Assembly (NCBI GenBank): GCA_009377715.1
Contig: WHTN01000017.1
Location: 1 to 33,977 of the forward strand
Direction of reading: 5' to 3'
From: Dehalococcoidia bacterium
GTDB lineage: Bacteria > Chloroflexota > Dehalococcoidia > SM23-28-2 > WHTN01
DNA: 33,977 bases
Shown here: positions 5,628-14,342 of the stretch, one piece after another
How positions within the stretch are numbered: position 1 is the first letter of the stretch
Layout: each line of letters starts with the position of its first letter
The notes under the pieces: generated by a model
Told to the model about the DNA's origin: nothing
Databases searched by the model: none
What the model saw: the letters and a program-made list of their open reading frames with translations, nothing else
Position numbers and translations under genes: made by a program

Positions 5628-8600
5628 TTACGGCGCGCTTTCGCCTGCCGTCACTTCCTCCGCTGACTCTTCTCGGCTTGAGTGCGCGTCCACGTGGCCG
5701 TCGATCTTGTAGGCGACCGGTCTCGGCACGACCTTCCAGAATAGCGGCAGGTAGCGGTCCCAGCGGTACAGGATCTCGTTCGCCCGCGGGCTGCCCGTTG
5801 CGTCACGGTGTTCGCCGATCAGCGATTGCAAGAACAGTTCTTCCGCCGGCTCCAGGCGGCGGACATCCACCAGTTCGGGGTTGTACTTGCGCGGAAAGCT
5901 GTCGTCCTCGTCGAGGACGTAGGCGTAGCCGTTCGACATGCCCGCCCCGAAGTTGCGGCCGGTCGAGCCGAGCACGACCACGACGCCCTTCGTCATGTAT
6001 TCGCAGGTGTGGTCGCCGGTGCCTTCGACGACGGCGATCGCGCCGCTGTTGCGCACGGCGAAGCGTTCGCCGGCGCGGCCGGCGGCGAAGAGTTTCCCGC
6101 CCGTCGCGCCGTATAGCACGACGTTGCCGATGATCACGTTCTCGTGGCCGGCGAAGCTCGCGTCTTCGGTCGGCTTGATGACGATCTCGCCGCCGCTCAT
6201 GCCCTTGCCTACGTAGTCGTTCGCTTCGCCTTGAAGGGCGATACGCATACCGTTCGTGCAGAAAGCGCCGAAGCTCTGACCGGCAGTGCCGAAGAAGTCG
6301 ATGCGGACCGTCTCGTCCGGTAGGCCGTCGATGCCGTACCGTTCGGCGATCGCGCCCGCGACGCCTGCGCCGACCGTAAGGTCGCTGTTGAGTAGATCGT
6401 AGGCCAGGCTGACGCCCTCGCCTGTTTCGAGGGCTGGCGTAATATCGTTTACGATGACCTCGTGGTCGAGGCGGCGGATGTTGCGGTCGTTCCTCGGCTG
6501 CATGCAGTGGCGAGGCAACGTGCCGCTCGGGTCGACGTCCTTCAGGATCGCGTCGAGGTTCAGGGCGGCTGCCCGGCCCACCAGTTGCTCCTCCATCGGC
6601 GCCAGCAAGTCGACGCGGCCGATGATGTCGTCCAGCCGGCTGTAGCCTAGCGACGCCATGATCTCGCGCACATCCTCGGCGATGAAGGTGAAGTAGTTGA
6701 TGACCGCCTCGGGCGTGCCGGTAAACTTCTCCAGCAGGTCTTCGCGCTGGGTAGCGATGCCCGTCGGACAGGTGTTGAGGTGGCACTGCCGCGCCATGTC
6801 GCAGCCGATGGAGACAAGCGCCGCCGTCCCGAAGTCGAACTCGTCCGCGCCGAGCAGGGCGGCTACCACGATGTCGCGGCCGGTCTTCAGACCGCCGTCC
6901 GTGCGCACGCGGACGCGGCCGCGCAGGCCGTTGAGCATCAGCACCTGCTGCGTCTCGGCCAGGCCCAGCTCCCACGGGCAGCCGGCGTTCTTGATAGACG
7001 ACAGAGGCGAAGCGCCCGTGCCGCCGGAGTCGCCGCTTATCTTCACATAATCGGCGTAGGCCTTGGCGACGCCCGCGGCGATGGTGCCCACGCCGCTTTC
7101 GGCGACGAGCTTAACGCCGACGCGCGCTCTCGGGTTGACCTGCTTGAGGTCGTGGATCAGCTGGGCGATGTCCTCGATGCTGTAGATGTCATGATGAGGT
7201 GGCGGCGAGATAAGCGGTATGCCCGTTATTGCGTGCCGCACCGAGGCGATGAAGGCTGAAACTTTCGCCCCGGGGAGTTGGCCGCCTTCGCCGGGCTTGG
7301 AGCCTTGCGCGATTTTGATCTCGAGTTCGTCGGCGTTAGCGAGATACTCTGTGGTCACCCCGAAGCGGGCCGAGGCCACCTGCTTGATGCGGCTGTTCGC
7401 CGAATCGCCGTTGGGGAACGGCTGGTACCAGTCGCGGTCCTCGCCGCCTTCGCCGGTGTTGCTCTTGCCGCCCATGCGGTTCATAGCGATCGCCAGCGTC
7501 TTATGCGCTATAGGCGAAAGCGCTCCCATAGACATGGCCGCGGTGCTGAACCGCAGGCGGATCTCCTCCATCGGCTCCACTTCGGCGACCGGTATCGGCT
7601 GCCGGTCGCTTCTAAGGGCGAGCAGGTCGCGCAGTTCGCGAGCCGGGCCGCCCTGTATCATGCTCGCGAAGACCTTGTATTGGTCGTAATCGCCAGTGGT
7701 CACGGCTTTTTGCAAAGCCTTAACGCTCTGCGGGCGGAAGGCGTGATATTCGCCGTCGCGGCGATAGTGGACGTAACCGATGTCCGGCAGTTTGCCTTTT
7801 AGCGCGTCGCCATAGGCTTCCTCATGCCAGCCGAGGATGTCCTCGGCCAGTTCTAGCAAACCGATGCCGCCAAGGCGGGCCGGCGTTCCGGTGAAGTAGC
7901 GGTCGACTACATCCTGCGCCAGGCCGATGACTTCGAATATCTGCCCGCCACGATAGCTCCGCAGGGTCGAGATGCCCATCTTCGACATGATCTTAAGGAG
8001 GCCGTTTTGGACTGCTTGGCGGAAGTTGGCTTCGGCTTCCTCGATGCTGATCGGTTCGGCGTCGCTCTCTTTGACCTTCTCATTCTCTTTAGGCGTCACA
8101 AGGTCGCTCACCGTTGCTAAAGCTAGATAAGGGTACACGGCGTTTGCGCCGTATCCTATAAGCAGGGCGATGTGATGGATGTCCCATGCCGAGCCGGTCT
8201 CGCAGATAAGCTCTGCCTTCATCCGACGGCCTTCCCGGATCAGGTGATGGTGAACGGCCGCCGTTGCGAGCAGCATCGGAATAGGCGCGTTGTTGGCGCC
8301 GACACCGCGATCGCTGAGGACGAGCAAGGTGGCGCCTTCATCGACAGCGCGGCAGGCCGCTTCGCATAAGTCTTTGGCGGCTCGCTCCAGCCCTTCTTTA
8401 CCTTCACCTACAGCGAAGTAAGCGGGCAGTTCCTTCCAGGCGAACGCTTCTTCTTTAAGCCCTTTCAGGGCTTCCATCTGACGGCCGTCGAGGAGCGGAC
8501 TCGCCAAGTGCACAAGTTTAGCATGCTGCTCCGTCTCTTCGAAGATGCTCGGACGCCGGCCAAGGTAACAGTCGAGCGACATCACAAGCTCTTCGCGCAG

Positions 8601-10193
8601 CGGGTCAATCGGCGGGTTAGTCACCTGGGCGAAGCGCTGCTTGAAGTAGAACGGCAGCGGCCGGTGCAGTTGCGATAGGATCGCTAGAGGCGTGTCGTCG
8701 CCCATCGACCAGACGGGGTCGAGGCCCTGGTTGCCCATCGTCGCGAGGATCATCTTCACGTCCTCGCTGGTCATACCGAAAGCGCGTTGCGTCCGCGTCA
8801 AGTCCTCAGGTACTTTGCTGTGGTGCCCGTTCTGGCTGGTCGGCGTGGCGAGTCGCGTTACGTTTCTCTTGAGCCACTCGCCGTATGGCTGGCGGCCCAC
8901 GACCTCGGCCATTATCTCTTCGTTCTTGAGCAGCTTGCCGCGCTCCGTGTCCACCGCGATCATCTGGCCGGGGGCGAGCCGTCCCTTCTCGACGATGTGT
9001 GCGTCGTCCATTTCGACAACGCCGACCTCAGAGGCGGCAACGATGAGGCCATCGTCCTGCACCTTGTAGCGCAGAGGTCGCAGGCCGTTGCGGTCGAGCG
9101 TAGCCGCGATAACCTTACCATCGGTAAAGGCAAGGGCGGCTGGGCCGTCCCATGGCTCGATGAGGGCAGTGTGGTACTCGTAGAATTCGCGCCAGGCTGG
9201 ATCGAGGTGCGGCATCCGCTCCCAGGCCTCAGGCACCAGCATAAGCATCGCGTGGCGGACATCGCGGCCGGAGAGTACGATCGCTTCGAGCGCGTTATCG
9301 AGCATCGCGGAGTCGCTGCCGCCCGCGACGATGATCGGCGACAGCTTTTTGACGTCTGCGCCCCAGACTTCGCTCTCAAGCTCTGGCTCACGGGCGCGCA
9401 TCCAGTTGGTGTTGCCCTGAAGCGTGTTGATCTCGCCGTTGTGCGCCAGCATGCGGAACGGCTGGGCCAAATGCCACGTCGGGAAGGTATTCGTGCTGTA
9501 GCGCTGGTGGAACAGCGCCAGCGCCGACTCGAAAGTTGGGTCTTGTAAGTCGAGGTAAAACTTCGGGATCTGTCCCGCTACCATCAGTCCTTTGTAAATC
9601 AGGGTCCGGTGTGAGAACGAAGGCAGATAGCACTCCAGCCCCTGAGCCGTGAACTGCGTTTCAGCCTCTTTTCGGACGAGGTACAAGGTTTGCTCGTATT
9701 TGGTGTCGTCCATTTTCTCCGGCGGAAGAACGAGTAGCTGTTCGATCTTCGGGGCAGTGGAGCGCGCCTTCTCGCCGAGCTCATCCATATCGACGGTGAC
9801 GGAGCGCCAAGCGAGCACCTGTAGTCCGCGCGCTTGCGCCTTGCGCTCGATGATCTCTCGCGCTTGCTGTGTCTGCGGCTCGGCCGGCGGAAGGAACGCC
9901 ATCGCCACGCCGAGCCGATCGCCTACGTCGAGACGGAAGCCAAGCTTGCGGGCTTCGTGGGCCATGAAACGCTTCGGGATCTGCACCAGGATGCCGGCGC
10001 CGTCGCCGCTCTTGCCGTCGGCATCGAGCGCTCCGCGGTGGCTGAGGTTCTTCACCGCTTCCAGCGCCATCGTCACGATGTCATGCGTTTGGGTCGCGCT
10101 CGACCTCGTCACGAAGCCGACGCCGCAGGCGTCATGCTCGAAGTTGGGGTCGTATAGCGATCCCTTCGCCTCTTTTGGTATCCAATTCATCAT
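5628..10193 (-). CDS. gltB: Glutamate synthase large subunit
   Basis: The 1521-residue protein has the normal length and order of bacterial GltB: type-2 glutamine amidotransferase domain with nucleophile Cys23 (HDACGVGFV) after a short propeptide, central domain (about 480-780), FMN-binding synthase domain (about 830-1200), and the GXGXG beta-helix domain (about 1260-1450). The 3Fe-4S ligands are C1131, C1137 and C1142 in CDMARQCHLNTCPTG. It makes two glutamates from glutamine and 2-oxoglutarate with reducing power from GltD or ferredoxin. No gltD lies nearby. AGGAGG precedes two adjacent ATGs; the second (10190) has the better spacing. The leader holds an attenuator-like hairpin. Confidence 0.97.
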   Translation of the reverse strand: MMNWIPKEAKGSLYDPNFEHDACGVGFVTRSSATQTHDIVTMALEAVKNLSHRGALDADGKSGDGAGILVQIPKRFMAHEARKLGFRLDVGDRLGVAMAFLPPAEPQTQQAREIIERKAQARGLQVLAWRSVTVDMDELGEKARSTAPKIEQLLVLPPEKMDDTKYEQTLYLVRKEAETQFTAQGLECYLPSFSHRTLIYKGLMVAGQIPKFYLDLQDPTFESALALFHQRYSTNTFPTWHLAQPFRMLAHNGEINTLQGNTNWMRAREPELESEVWGADVKKLSPIIVAGGSDSAMLDNALEAIVLSGRDVRHAMLMLVPEAWERMPHLDPAWREFYEYHTALIEPWDGPAALAFTDGKVIAATLDRNGLRPLRYKVQDDGLIVAASEVGVVEMDDAHIVEKGRLAPGQMIAVDTERGKLLKNEEIMAEVVGRQPYGEWLKRNVTRLATPTSQNGHHSKVPEDLTRTQRAFGMTSEDVKMILATMGNQGLDPVWSMGDDTPLAILSQLHRPLPFYFKQRFAQVTNPPIDPLREELVMSLDCYLGRRPSIFEETEQHAKLVHLASPLLDGRQMEALKGLKEEAFAWKELPAYFAVGEGKEGLERAAKDLCEAACRAVDEGATLLVLSDRGVGANNAPIPMLLATAAVHHHLIREGRRMKAELICETGSAWDIHHIALLIGYGANAVYPYLALATVSDLVTPKENEKVKESDAEPISIEEAEANFRQAVQNGLLKIMSKMGISTLRSYRGGQIFEVIGLAQDVVDRYFTGTPARLGGIGLLELAEDILGWHEEAYGDALKGKLPDIGYVHYRRDGEYHAFRPQSVKALQKAVTTGDYDQYKVFASMIQGGPARELRDLLALRSDRQPIPVAEVEPMEEIRLRFSTAAMSMGALSPIAHKTLAIAMNRMGGKSNTGEGGEDRDWYQPFPNGDSANSRIKQVASARFGVTTEYLANADELEIKIAQGSKPGEGGQLPGAKVSAFIASVRHAITGIPLISPPPHHDIYSIEDIAQLIHDLKQVNPRARVGVKLVAESGVGTIAAGVAKAYADYVKISGDSGGTGASPLSSIKNAGCPWELGLAETQQVLMLNGLRGRVRVRTDGGLKTGRDIVVAALLGADEFDFGTAALVSIGCDMARQCHLNTCPTGIATQREDLLEKFTGTPEAVINYFTFIAEDVREIMASLGYSRLDDIIGRVDLLAPMEEQLVGRAAALNLDAILKDVDPSGTLPRHCMQPRNDRNIRRLDHEVIVNDITPALETGEGVSLAYDLLNSDLTVGAGVAGAIAERYGIDGLPDETVRIDFFGTAGQSFGAFCTNGMRIALQGEANDYVGKGMSGGEIVIKPTEDASFAGHENVIIGNVVLYGATGGKLFAAGRAGERFAVRNSGAIAVVEGTGDHTCEYMTKGVVVVLGSTGRNFGAGMSNGYAYVLDEDDSFPRKYNPELVDVRRLEPAEELFLQSLIGEHRDATGSPRANEILYRWDRYLPLFWKVVPRPVAYKIDGHVDAHSSREESAEEVTAGESAP

Positions 10194-10204
10194 CCGCCTC
10201 CTGC

Positions 10205-10222
10205 AAAAAACCCCGAAGGGAT
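10205..10222 (-). promoter_or_regulatory. Small UUCG hairpin with U run just before the gltB ribosome-binding site
   Basis: In the minus transcript CCC-UUCG-GGG is followed by six U and then GCAGGAGG. The stem is short, but the tetraloop and U run beside the Shine-Dalgarno sequence suggest a pause or secondary termination point. Confidence 0.35.
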
Positions 10223-10239
10223 AATTAGCGATGTAAGCT

Positions 10240-10275
10240 GAAAAAAAGAAACTCTATCCCCAATAGGGGGTAGAG
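10240..10275 (-). terminator. Candidate attenuator in the gltB leader
   Basis: The minus transcript has a 10-bp stem (CUCUA.CCCC/GGGG.UAGAG, one C.A mismatch, loop UAUU, 10252-10275) followed directly by a U-rich run (10240-10251). It lies between the candidate gltB promoter and the gene, so termination here would shut the operon. Confidence 0.45.
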
Positions 10276-10295
10276 ATTTCTTGTGACACTTGCAA

Positions 10296-10322
10296 AGTAT
10301 AAGATACAAGTACGAAAGTCAA
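10296..10322 (-). promoter_or_regulatory. Candidate gltB promoter
   Basis: Minus-strand TTGACT (10317-10322) and TATACT (10296-10301), 15 bases apart, a short spacer. The transcript would start near 10289 with a leader of about 95 bases. Confidence 0.4.
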
Positions 10323-10332
10323 CTAATATAGA

Positions 10333-10413
10333 CTTCCGTATGTTAAGTTTGTGTTACGGAGGCGGAATGCTTGCCAGCATAGGAGTGAAGCGACTCCTTT
10401 TTTGACTGCTGGC
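10333..10413 (+). ncRNA. Possible small structured RNA with plus-strand terminator
   Basis: On the plus strand a hairpin with arms near CTTCCGTA (10333) and TTACGGAGG (10354) is followed by AGGAGT-gaagcg-ACTCC (10381-10397) and six T (10398-10403), a canonical plus-strand terminator. GCCAGCA (10373-10379) and TGCTGGC (10407-10413) enclose it. No plus-strand gene precedes it, so either it ends a small RNA divergent from gltB, or it is simply the 3' end of the minus-strand operon beyond it. Confidence 0.25.
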
Positions 10414-10437
10414 CGGCCAGGTTAACGGGACAAGAAA

Positions 10438-10686
10438 TTAGGCCTGTATCGTTCCTGCGAGCGGCACCTTGCGCGTTGTTCCTGGAGAAGCGTTCCGATA
10501 TGCAATGACGACTACTGCAGCGGGTGAGTAGTTGGATGAGCCTGCCGATGCAGGCATGGCCGAGACACTTACGCCTGTTATCTCGATCGTTGGATCGGCT
10601 TCAAGCCAGGCGTTTATCGACTTTTCAAGCGTCCCCATGCCTGTAGCGTACGGATTACCACCAAAGATCTTTACGCGATCGCTCAT
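10438..10686 (-). CDS. Small hypothetical protein (Cse60-like pattern)
   Basis: An 82-residue protein preceded by GGAGGG. The layout VKIFGG near the start, LEKSINAWLEADP, ITGVSVS, then a hydrophobic strand AAVVVIAYR is like the beta-alpha-beta-beta pattern of the small sporulation-associated protein Cse60 (DUF2758). Identity is too low to claim membership. It is the last gene of a three-gene minus-strand operon, 11 bases after the preceding gene. Confidence 0.55.
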   Translation of the reverse strand: MSDRVKIFGGNPYATGMGTLEKSINAWLEADPTIEITGVSVSAMPASAGSSNYSPAAVVVIAYRNASPGTTRKVPLAGTIQA

Positions 10687-10697
10687 AGTTCCCTCCG

Positions 10698-10907
10698 TTA
10701 TTGATGCGTTTCCTTGGCCAGACGATATTGCTGCTCAAGTGCATGCTGGGCCAACCACGCAGCGTCGCAGGCGCGGTCCAGGGCGTCGTATTCATCCCAC
10801 TGCGTTGACGAAAACAGGGGCGTCATGGCCTCATGTCTAGCCTTGGCCAGGCGAAGGTATTCTTCCATCGCTTGATACCACCGATTGCCAACTTCTTCAC
10901 AACTCAT
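10698..10907 (-). CDS. Small helical hypothetical protein
   Basis: A 69-residue, probably all-helical protein rich in Ala, Glu and aromatic residues (NRWYQAMEEYLRLAKARHEA, AAWLAQHALEQQYRLAKE). There is no signal peptide, membrane segment or family I recognise. The spacing of Trp/Tyr/Leu suggests a two-helix hairpin. It lies 39 bases after the septum-formation-like gene and 11 before the next small gene, hence the same operon. Its GGGGTGA is a weak ribosome-binding site. Confidence 0.55.
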   Translation of the reverse strand: MSCEEVGNRWYQAMEEYLRLAKARHEAMTPLFSSTQWDEYDALDRACDAAWLAQHALEQQYRLAKETHQ

Positions 10908-10946
10908 CGCACATCACCCCGACGGCGTAGCGTCATTGGCACGTGG

Positions 10947-11534
10947 CTATCCCTCGTCCAGACAAACGACCGATCGATCACCTTCGGCCCAAGTGTCTTC
11001 GGATGGGTAGAAGAAGAAGTCGTGAGTTCTTGGACAACGTCTAGCCGCCTCTTGGGCGAACGCGACATCGCTTGGATAACCCCCGGTAAGTGAGCTAGCA
11101 TACGATGACAAAACTCTATAATCCCAAAAGCCCACACAGGGGGTAAGTGTTACGTCCTCAAAATACTGAACGGCCGAGCCGGTGATGGGCGAATTGGTGT
11201 TGAAGCAATCTCCGTCTCGAACATCGAAGACACTGATCCGTCCCGTCTCTAGCTGACTTCGCGAGTTTCCGGACTGTTGTGCGGCCGCGTTCGCATCGCG
11301 AATCCGGTCCGCGTCTTCCTGACGATCCAGATAGTTCACGAGCGCTGACCCACCGATGACCAAGGCAACAATGATCCCGATGATGGCGCCGATCGAGAGT
11401 GGAAAGCGCCGCTTGCGTTCCGGCGGTGGCTGCCAGGTGGAGAAAGTTTCCGTAGCATCATCAGGCGTTTCTACTGGTGGGCTATATTCCTCGCGGTTGC
11501 TATGGCTCCGCGGTGGCCGCCGTCGTCGCTCCAT
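10947..11534 (-). CDS. Membrane-anchored septum-formation-like (DUF4190/Septum_form) protein
   Basis: The 195-residue protein has an Arg/Pro-rich cytoplasmic N-terminus, one transmembrane helix (about 44-66) and an extracytoplasmic domain. That domain shows the Septum_form pattern: FDVRDGDCFN, then a second Cys (LTPC), YPSDVAFAQEAARRC, and a closing PSEDTWAEGDRSVVCL. Four cysteines could form two disulfides. The His-Asp usually seen after the second Cys is changed (VGFWDYRV). Such domains are common in Actinomycetota surface proteins; a cell-division role is unproven. It is the first gene of a three-gene operon. Confidence 0.68.
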   Translation of the reverse strand: MERRRRPPRSHSNREEYSPPVETPDDATETFSTWQPPPERKRRFPLSIGAIIGIIVALVIGGSALVNYLDRQEDADRIRDANAAAQQSGNSRSQLETGRISVFDVRDGDCFNTNSPITGSAVQYFEDVTLTPCVGFWDYRVLSSYASSLTGGYPSDVAFAQEAARRCPRTHDFFFYPSEDTWAEGDRSVVCLDEG

Positions 11535-11667
11535 GTCGCATACTTACCTGACCTTCCTTCGGATTTCGAGACTACCCCCTCCACCTTCCCATCCTCTATG
11601 GTATATGCCTCACAATTAAGGCCGACTACTCTTTTGTCACCCGGTGTTGTATCGTTATATGTCAGTA

Positions 11668-11696
11668 ATAATATTGAGGTTTTGACAGTAATACAA
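11668..11696 (-). promoter_or_regulatory. Candidate promoter of the septum-formation-like operon
   Basis: Minus-strand TTGTAT (11691-11696), 17-base spacer, TATTAT (11668-11673). It would give a leader of about 125 bases. Confidence 0.5.
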
Positions 11697-11703
11697 GGGA
11701 TAA

Positions 11704-11729
11704 GGCCGCCATGCTTGGCGGCCCTTTTT
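11704..11729. terminator. Intrinsic terminator after the ABC permease gene
   Basis: Perfect 8-bp stem GGCCGCCA/TGGCGGCC with loop TGCT. The T run (11725-11729) is on the plus-strand side; on the minus side only TTATCCCTT follows, so it is a better plus-strand terminator although it sits at the end of a minus-strand operon. Confidence 0.65.
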
Positions 11730-11746
11730 GAAGATGCGCAATACCC

Positions 11747-12580
11747 TCATGCCACCTCCTGCTTCCGCAAAACGAACCCTGTGAGCACAACGAAGGCTCC
11801 AAAGTAGGCCGCCAGCACCGAGAACGCCTGAAGGCCGCTCACGTACGGGCCTCTAAAGGCGCCTGGGCCGTTGCCTCTGACCTGCTCGGTCGCAAGGCCG
11901 AGCGGCTCTACCAGCGAGTAGCCGTTGGATCGTAAGAACGCTTCTGTCACAGGGCGCAGGACGCTGATGTCGTTGACGAACGCGCTTAACAGCCCTTCAA
12001 TTACCAGCCCGTACAATATGCCAAGACCAATGGCCAGCGCCGTGCCTCTAGATAGAACTGCGAGAACAGCTCCGAAAGCAGCCCATACGACCATTAGGAA
12101 CCAGCCTGCTGCAAGCCCCCGCGCAATCACCGATACGCTGGGCCAGTCGATCGCCTCGTCTTCGCGGAGCGCTATACCGTAACTGAGGAGCGCCCCGACA
12201 AGAAATGGGACTATGACGAAGCTCGTCAACACGATACCAAGGGCGATGATTTTGGCGGCAAGGACTTGGGATCGCTTTGGACCTTGCGTGTAGACCGTCT
12301 TCAAGGTTCCCCAACCGTACTCGCCACCGAAGGTAAGTACGCCCAAGATCAAGACGATCACGCCACCGAAGAACGGATACCCCTCCAGGAGGGTAGCTAC
12401 GAGGCGCGATGGCAGCATATCCGCCAGCGGTCTTACGGAATCTCCGCTGCCGTTTAAGTAAGCCACGTACGAGAATATGTATCCGAAGTTAGCCGCAAGC
12501 AGCGTCCATAGGCCGAGCAAGACCCAAGTGCTTGGCCGCTTGCGAAGCAAAAGAAGCTCCGCAGATATGCTATTCAACAT
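11747..12580 (-). CDS. ABC-2 type transporter permease
   Basis: The 277-residue integral membrane protein has about six helices. The N-terminal segment LLRKRPSTWVLLGLWTLL and the EYGWGTLKTVYTQGPKR coupling-helix region are typical of ABC-2 type exporter permeases. It starts inside the ATPase gene (overlap of 11 bases) with its own GGAGGAG, so translation is coupled. With the ATPase it would form an exporter for an unknown substrate, perhaps a peptide or lipid-like antibiotic, as in many kinase-linked ABC systems. Confidence 0.9.
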   Translation of the reverse strand: MLNSISAELLLLRKRPSTWVLLGLWTLLAANFGYIFSYVAYLNGSGDSVRPLADMLPSRLVATLLEGYPFFGGVIVLILGVLTFGGEYGWGTLKTVYTQGPKRSQVLAAKIIALGIVLTSFVIVPFLVGALLSYGIALREDEAIDWPSVSVIARGLAAGWFLMVVWAAFGAVLAVLSRGTALAIGLGILYGLVIEGLLSAFVNDISVLRPVTEAFLRSNGYSLVEPLGLATEQVRGNGPGAFRGPYVSGLQAFSVLAAYFGAFVVLTGFVLRKQEVA

Positions 12581-13547
12581 CGTTATCTCCTCCGTTCTTT
12601 GTCAGTCCAAGGAAGACGGCTTCCAAGGACGCCTTCTCTCGGTAGATTTCGCTTACCTCGATACCGGCGCCGATTAATTGTCGGTTGAGCCATGATGCGT
12701 CGGCCGGATCTATAGCGATCCGTAACGTGTCATCGTCTAACACTTGCACCTCACCCACTCCGTCAAGCTGTGAGGCTATTCGGCGCGCCTCATCAAGAGG
12801 ATGTGCCCGCACGCGCAGGCCCCCCTGTCCGCGCAAATCATCTACCGTTCCTTCGGCAATAAGCTTGCCGCTGTGGATCACGCCCACGCGGTCGCAGATC
12901 TGCTCTACCTCCGCCATCAGATGGCTGGACAACAGGACGGTCCGGTTATCCCGTCCGAAATTCTTGATAAGGTCGCGCATTTCGGACATACCGGCGGGGT
13001 CGAGGCCGTTTGTCGGTTCGTCGAGGATTAGCAGCTCCGGGTCTTTGAGCAAGGCCGCAGCAACACCCAGGCGTTGCTTCATGCCGAGGGAGTAAGTTTT
13101 GAAGGCATCCCCGGCGCGGTCGGCGAGATCGACTTGCTCCAGCACTATAGGGATCCTGTTCTGTTGCGTGCCAGCGTGAAGTGCCAGCACACGCAGGTTG
13201 TCCCAACCCGAAAGATACGGGTAAAAAGCGGGTGTCTCCACCAGCGCCCCAATATGGGCTAGACCTTCCGGTGACCCGGGCGGCTCGCCAAGCACGCGAA
13301 CACTGCCAGAGGTCGGGCGGATCAGGCCGAGCAGCATCCGCAGGGTCGTGGTCTTGCCGGCGCCGTTCGCGCCGAGGAAGCCGTAGACCTCGCCGCGTCG
13401 GACACGTAGATCCAGATCTTCCACGGCTATCACGCGCTCGCCATAACGCTTGGTAAGGCCTTCGGTCTCGATGATAAGGGCATTGCTGCCGGTATCACCG
13501 CGACTTTGGCCTACGAGCGTAGGCGGGGTAAGGGTTTCAAAATCCAT
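12570..13547 (-). CDS. ABC transporter ATP-binding protein
   Basis: The 325-residue protein has Walker A GANGAGKTT (59-67), signature YSLGMKQRL (152-160) and Walker B LLILDE (172-177), then the D-loop GLDP and switch His in SSHLMAEVE. The type (CcmA/NatA/BcrA-like, with a C-terminal extension of about 90 residues) belongs to ABC-2 exporters. A longer start at 13586 is possible, but AAGGAGG sits six bases before the ATG at 13547. The gene lies 132 bases after the response regulator, with a dyad in the gap that resembles the one before the kinase gene. Confidence 0.93.
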   Translation of the reverse strand: MDFETLTPPTLVGQSRGDTGSNALIIETEGLTKRYGERVIAVEDLDLRVRRGEVYGFLGANGAGKTTTLRMLLGLIRPTSGSVRVLGEPPGSPEGLAHIGALVETPAFYPYLSGWDNLRVLALHAGTQQNRIPIVLEQVDLADRAGDAFKTYSLGMKQRLGVAAALLKDPELLILDEPTNGLDPAGMSEMRDLIKNFGRDNRTVLLSSHLMAEVEQICDRVGVIHSGKLIAEGTVDDLRGQGGLRVRAHPLDEARRIASQLDGVGEVQVLDDDTLRIAIDPADASWLNRQLIGAGIEVSEIYREKASLEAVFLGLTKNGGDNDVE

Positions 13548-13630
13548 AGTCGCCTCCTTCGAATGTTTCCCTTCGCTTATCAGCATAAGTAGACGAGGCT
13601 GCGACGGCGTCCTCCGGAAGAAGGCTTTTT

Positions 13631-13652
13631 AACTACGTCGCTGGGAGTAGAG
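13631..13652. promoter_or_regulatory. Candidate operator B, upstream of the ABC operon
   Basis: CTAC and GTAG half-sites flank a centre containing CGCTGG. The right side CGCTGGGAGTA is identical to operator A at 15546-15567; 16 of 22 positions match overall. It lies about 83 bases upstream of the ATPase start. Confidence 0.5.
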
Positions 13653-13679
13653 TGGTCCTTTGTGGAGGGTGAGAAAGAA

Positions 13680-14342
13680 CTAGTCGAGCCGTCCGGGTTG
13701 GACTAAGCCGGACTCGTAGGCGAATACAACCATCTGGGCCCGGTCGCGGGCGCCCAGTTTGATCATCGCCCTGCTCACGTGCGTCTTGGCGGTGGTGGGG
13801 CTGACGACGAGCCGCTCGGCGATCTCGTCGTTGGATAATCCGGCGCCGACGAGGGCCATCACTTCGCGCTCCCTGTCGGTCAGCACTTCCAGAACGGGCG
13901 CCGACGTTTTCTTAAGGCGCGACGCGAACTGCGCTATGAGCCGTCTCGTTACGCTGGGCGAAAGAAGGGCGTCGCCTTGGGCTACCGCCCGCACCCCGCG
14001 CAGGAGATCGATAGGCTCTGTGTCCTTTACGAGAAAGCCGCTCGCGCCGACGCGCAGAGCTTCAAACACGTATTCGTCTAGGTCGAAAGTGGTAAGGATG
14101 ATGATGCGGGTTTGAGTGAGTCGCTCGTCCGCCACGATCCTTCGGGTCGCTTCAAGGCCATCGCAGACGGGCATACGGATGTCCATGAGCACGATATCCG
14201 GCGTCATGGCCGTTGCCATCCGCACCGCTTCTTCACCATCCGCCGCTTCGCCGACCACTTCGATATCTGCTTCGGCCTCCAGCAACGCGCGGAAACCGGC
14301 TCGCACAAGAGCTTGGTCGTCGGCGAGAAGGATGCGTATCAT
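13680..14342 (-). CDS. NarL/FixJ-family response regulator
   Basis: The 220-residue protein has a receiver domain (D8/D9, phosphoacceptor D54 in VLMDIRMP, K106 in LVKDTEP) and a LuxR-type HTH (about 150-205, LTDREREVMALVGAGLSNDEIAERLVVS). It starts in the ATGA overlap with the kinase gene, so the two are translationally coupled. It is the likely DNA-binding output for the two matching dyads and so the probable regulator of the ABC exporter and of its own operon. Confidence 0.95.
   Translation of the reverse strand: MIRILLADDQALVRAGFRALLEAEADIEVVGEAADGEEAVRMATAMTPDIVLMDIRMPVCDGLEATRRIVADERLTQTRIIILTTFDLDEYVFEALRVGASGFLVKDTEPIDLLRGVRAVAQGDALLSPSVTRRLIAQFASRLKKTSAPVLEVLTDREREVMALVGAGLSNDEIAERLVVSPTTAKTHVSRAMIKLGARDRAQMVVFAYESGLVQPGRLD

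Noticed and set aside
5803-6975. Long Arg/Pro-rich frames on the same and opposite strands of gltB (also about 8787-9548)
   Set aside because: They lie inside a complete, well-conserved gltB and have the arginine-rich composition of shadow frames in GC-rich DNA.
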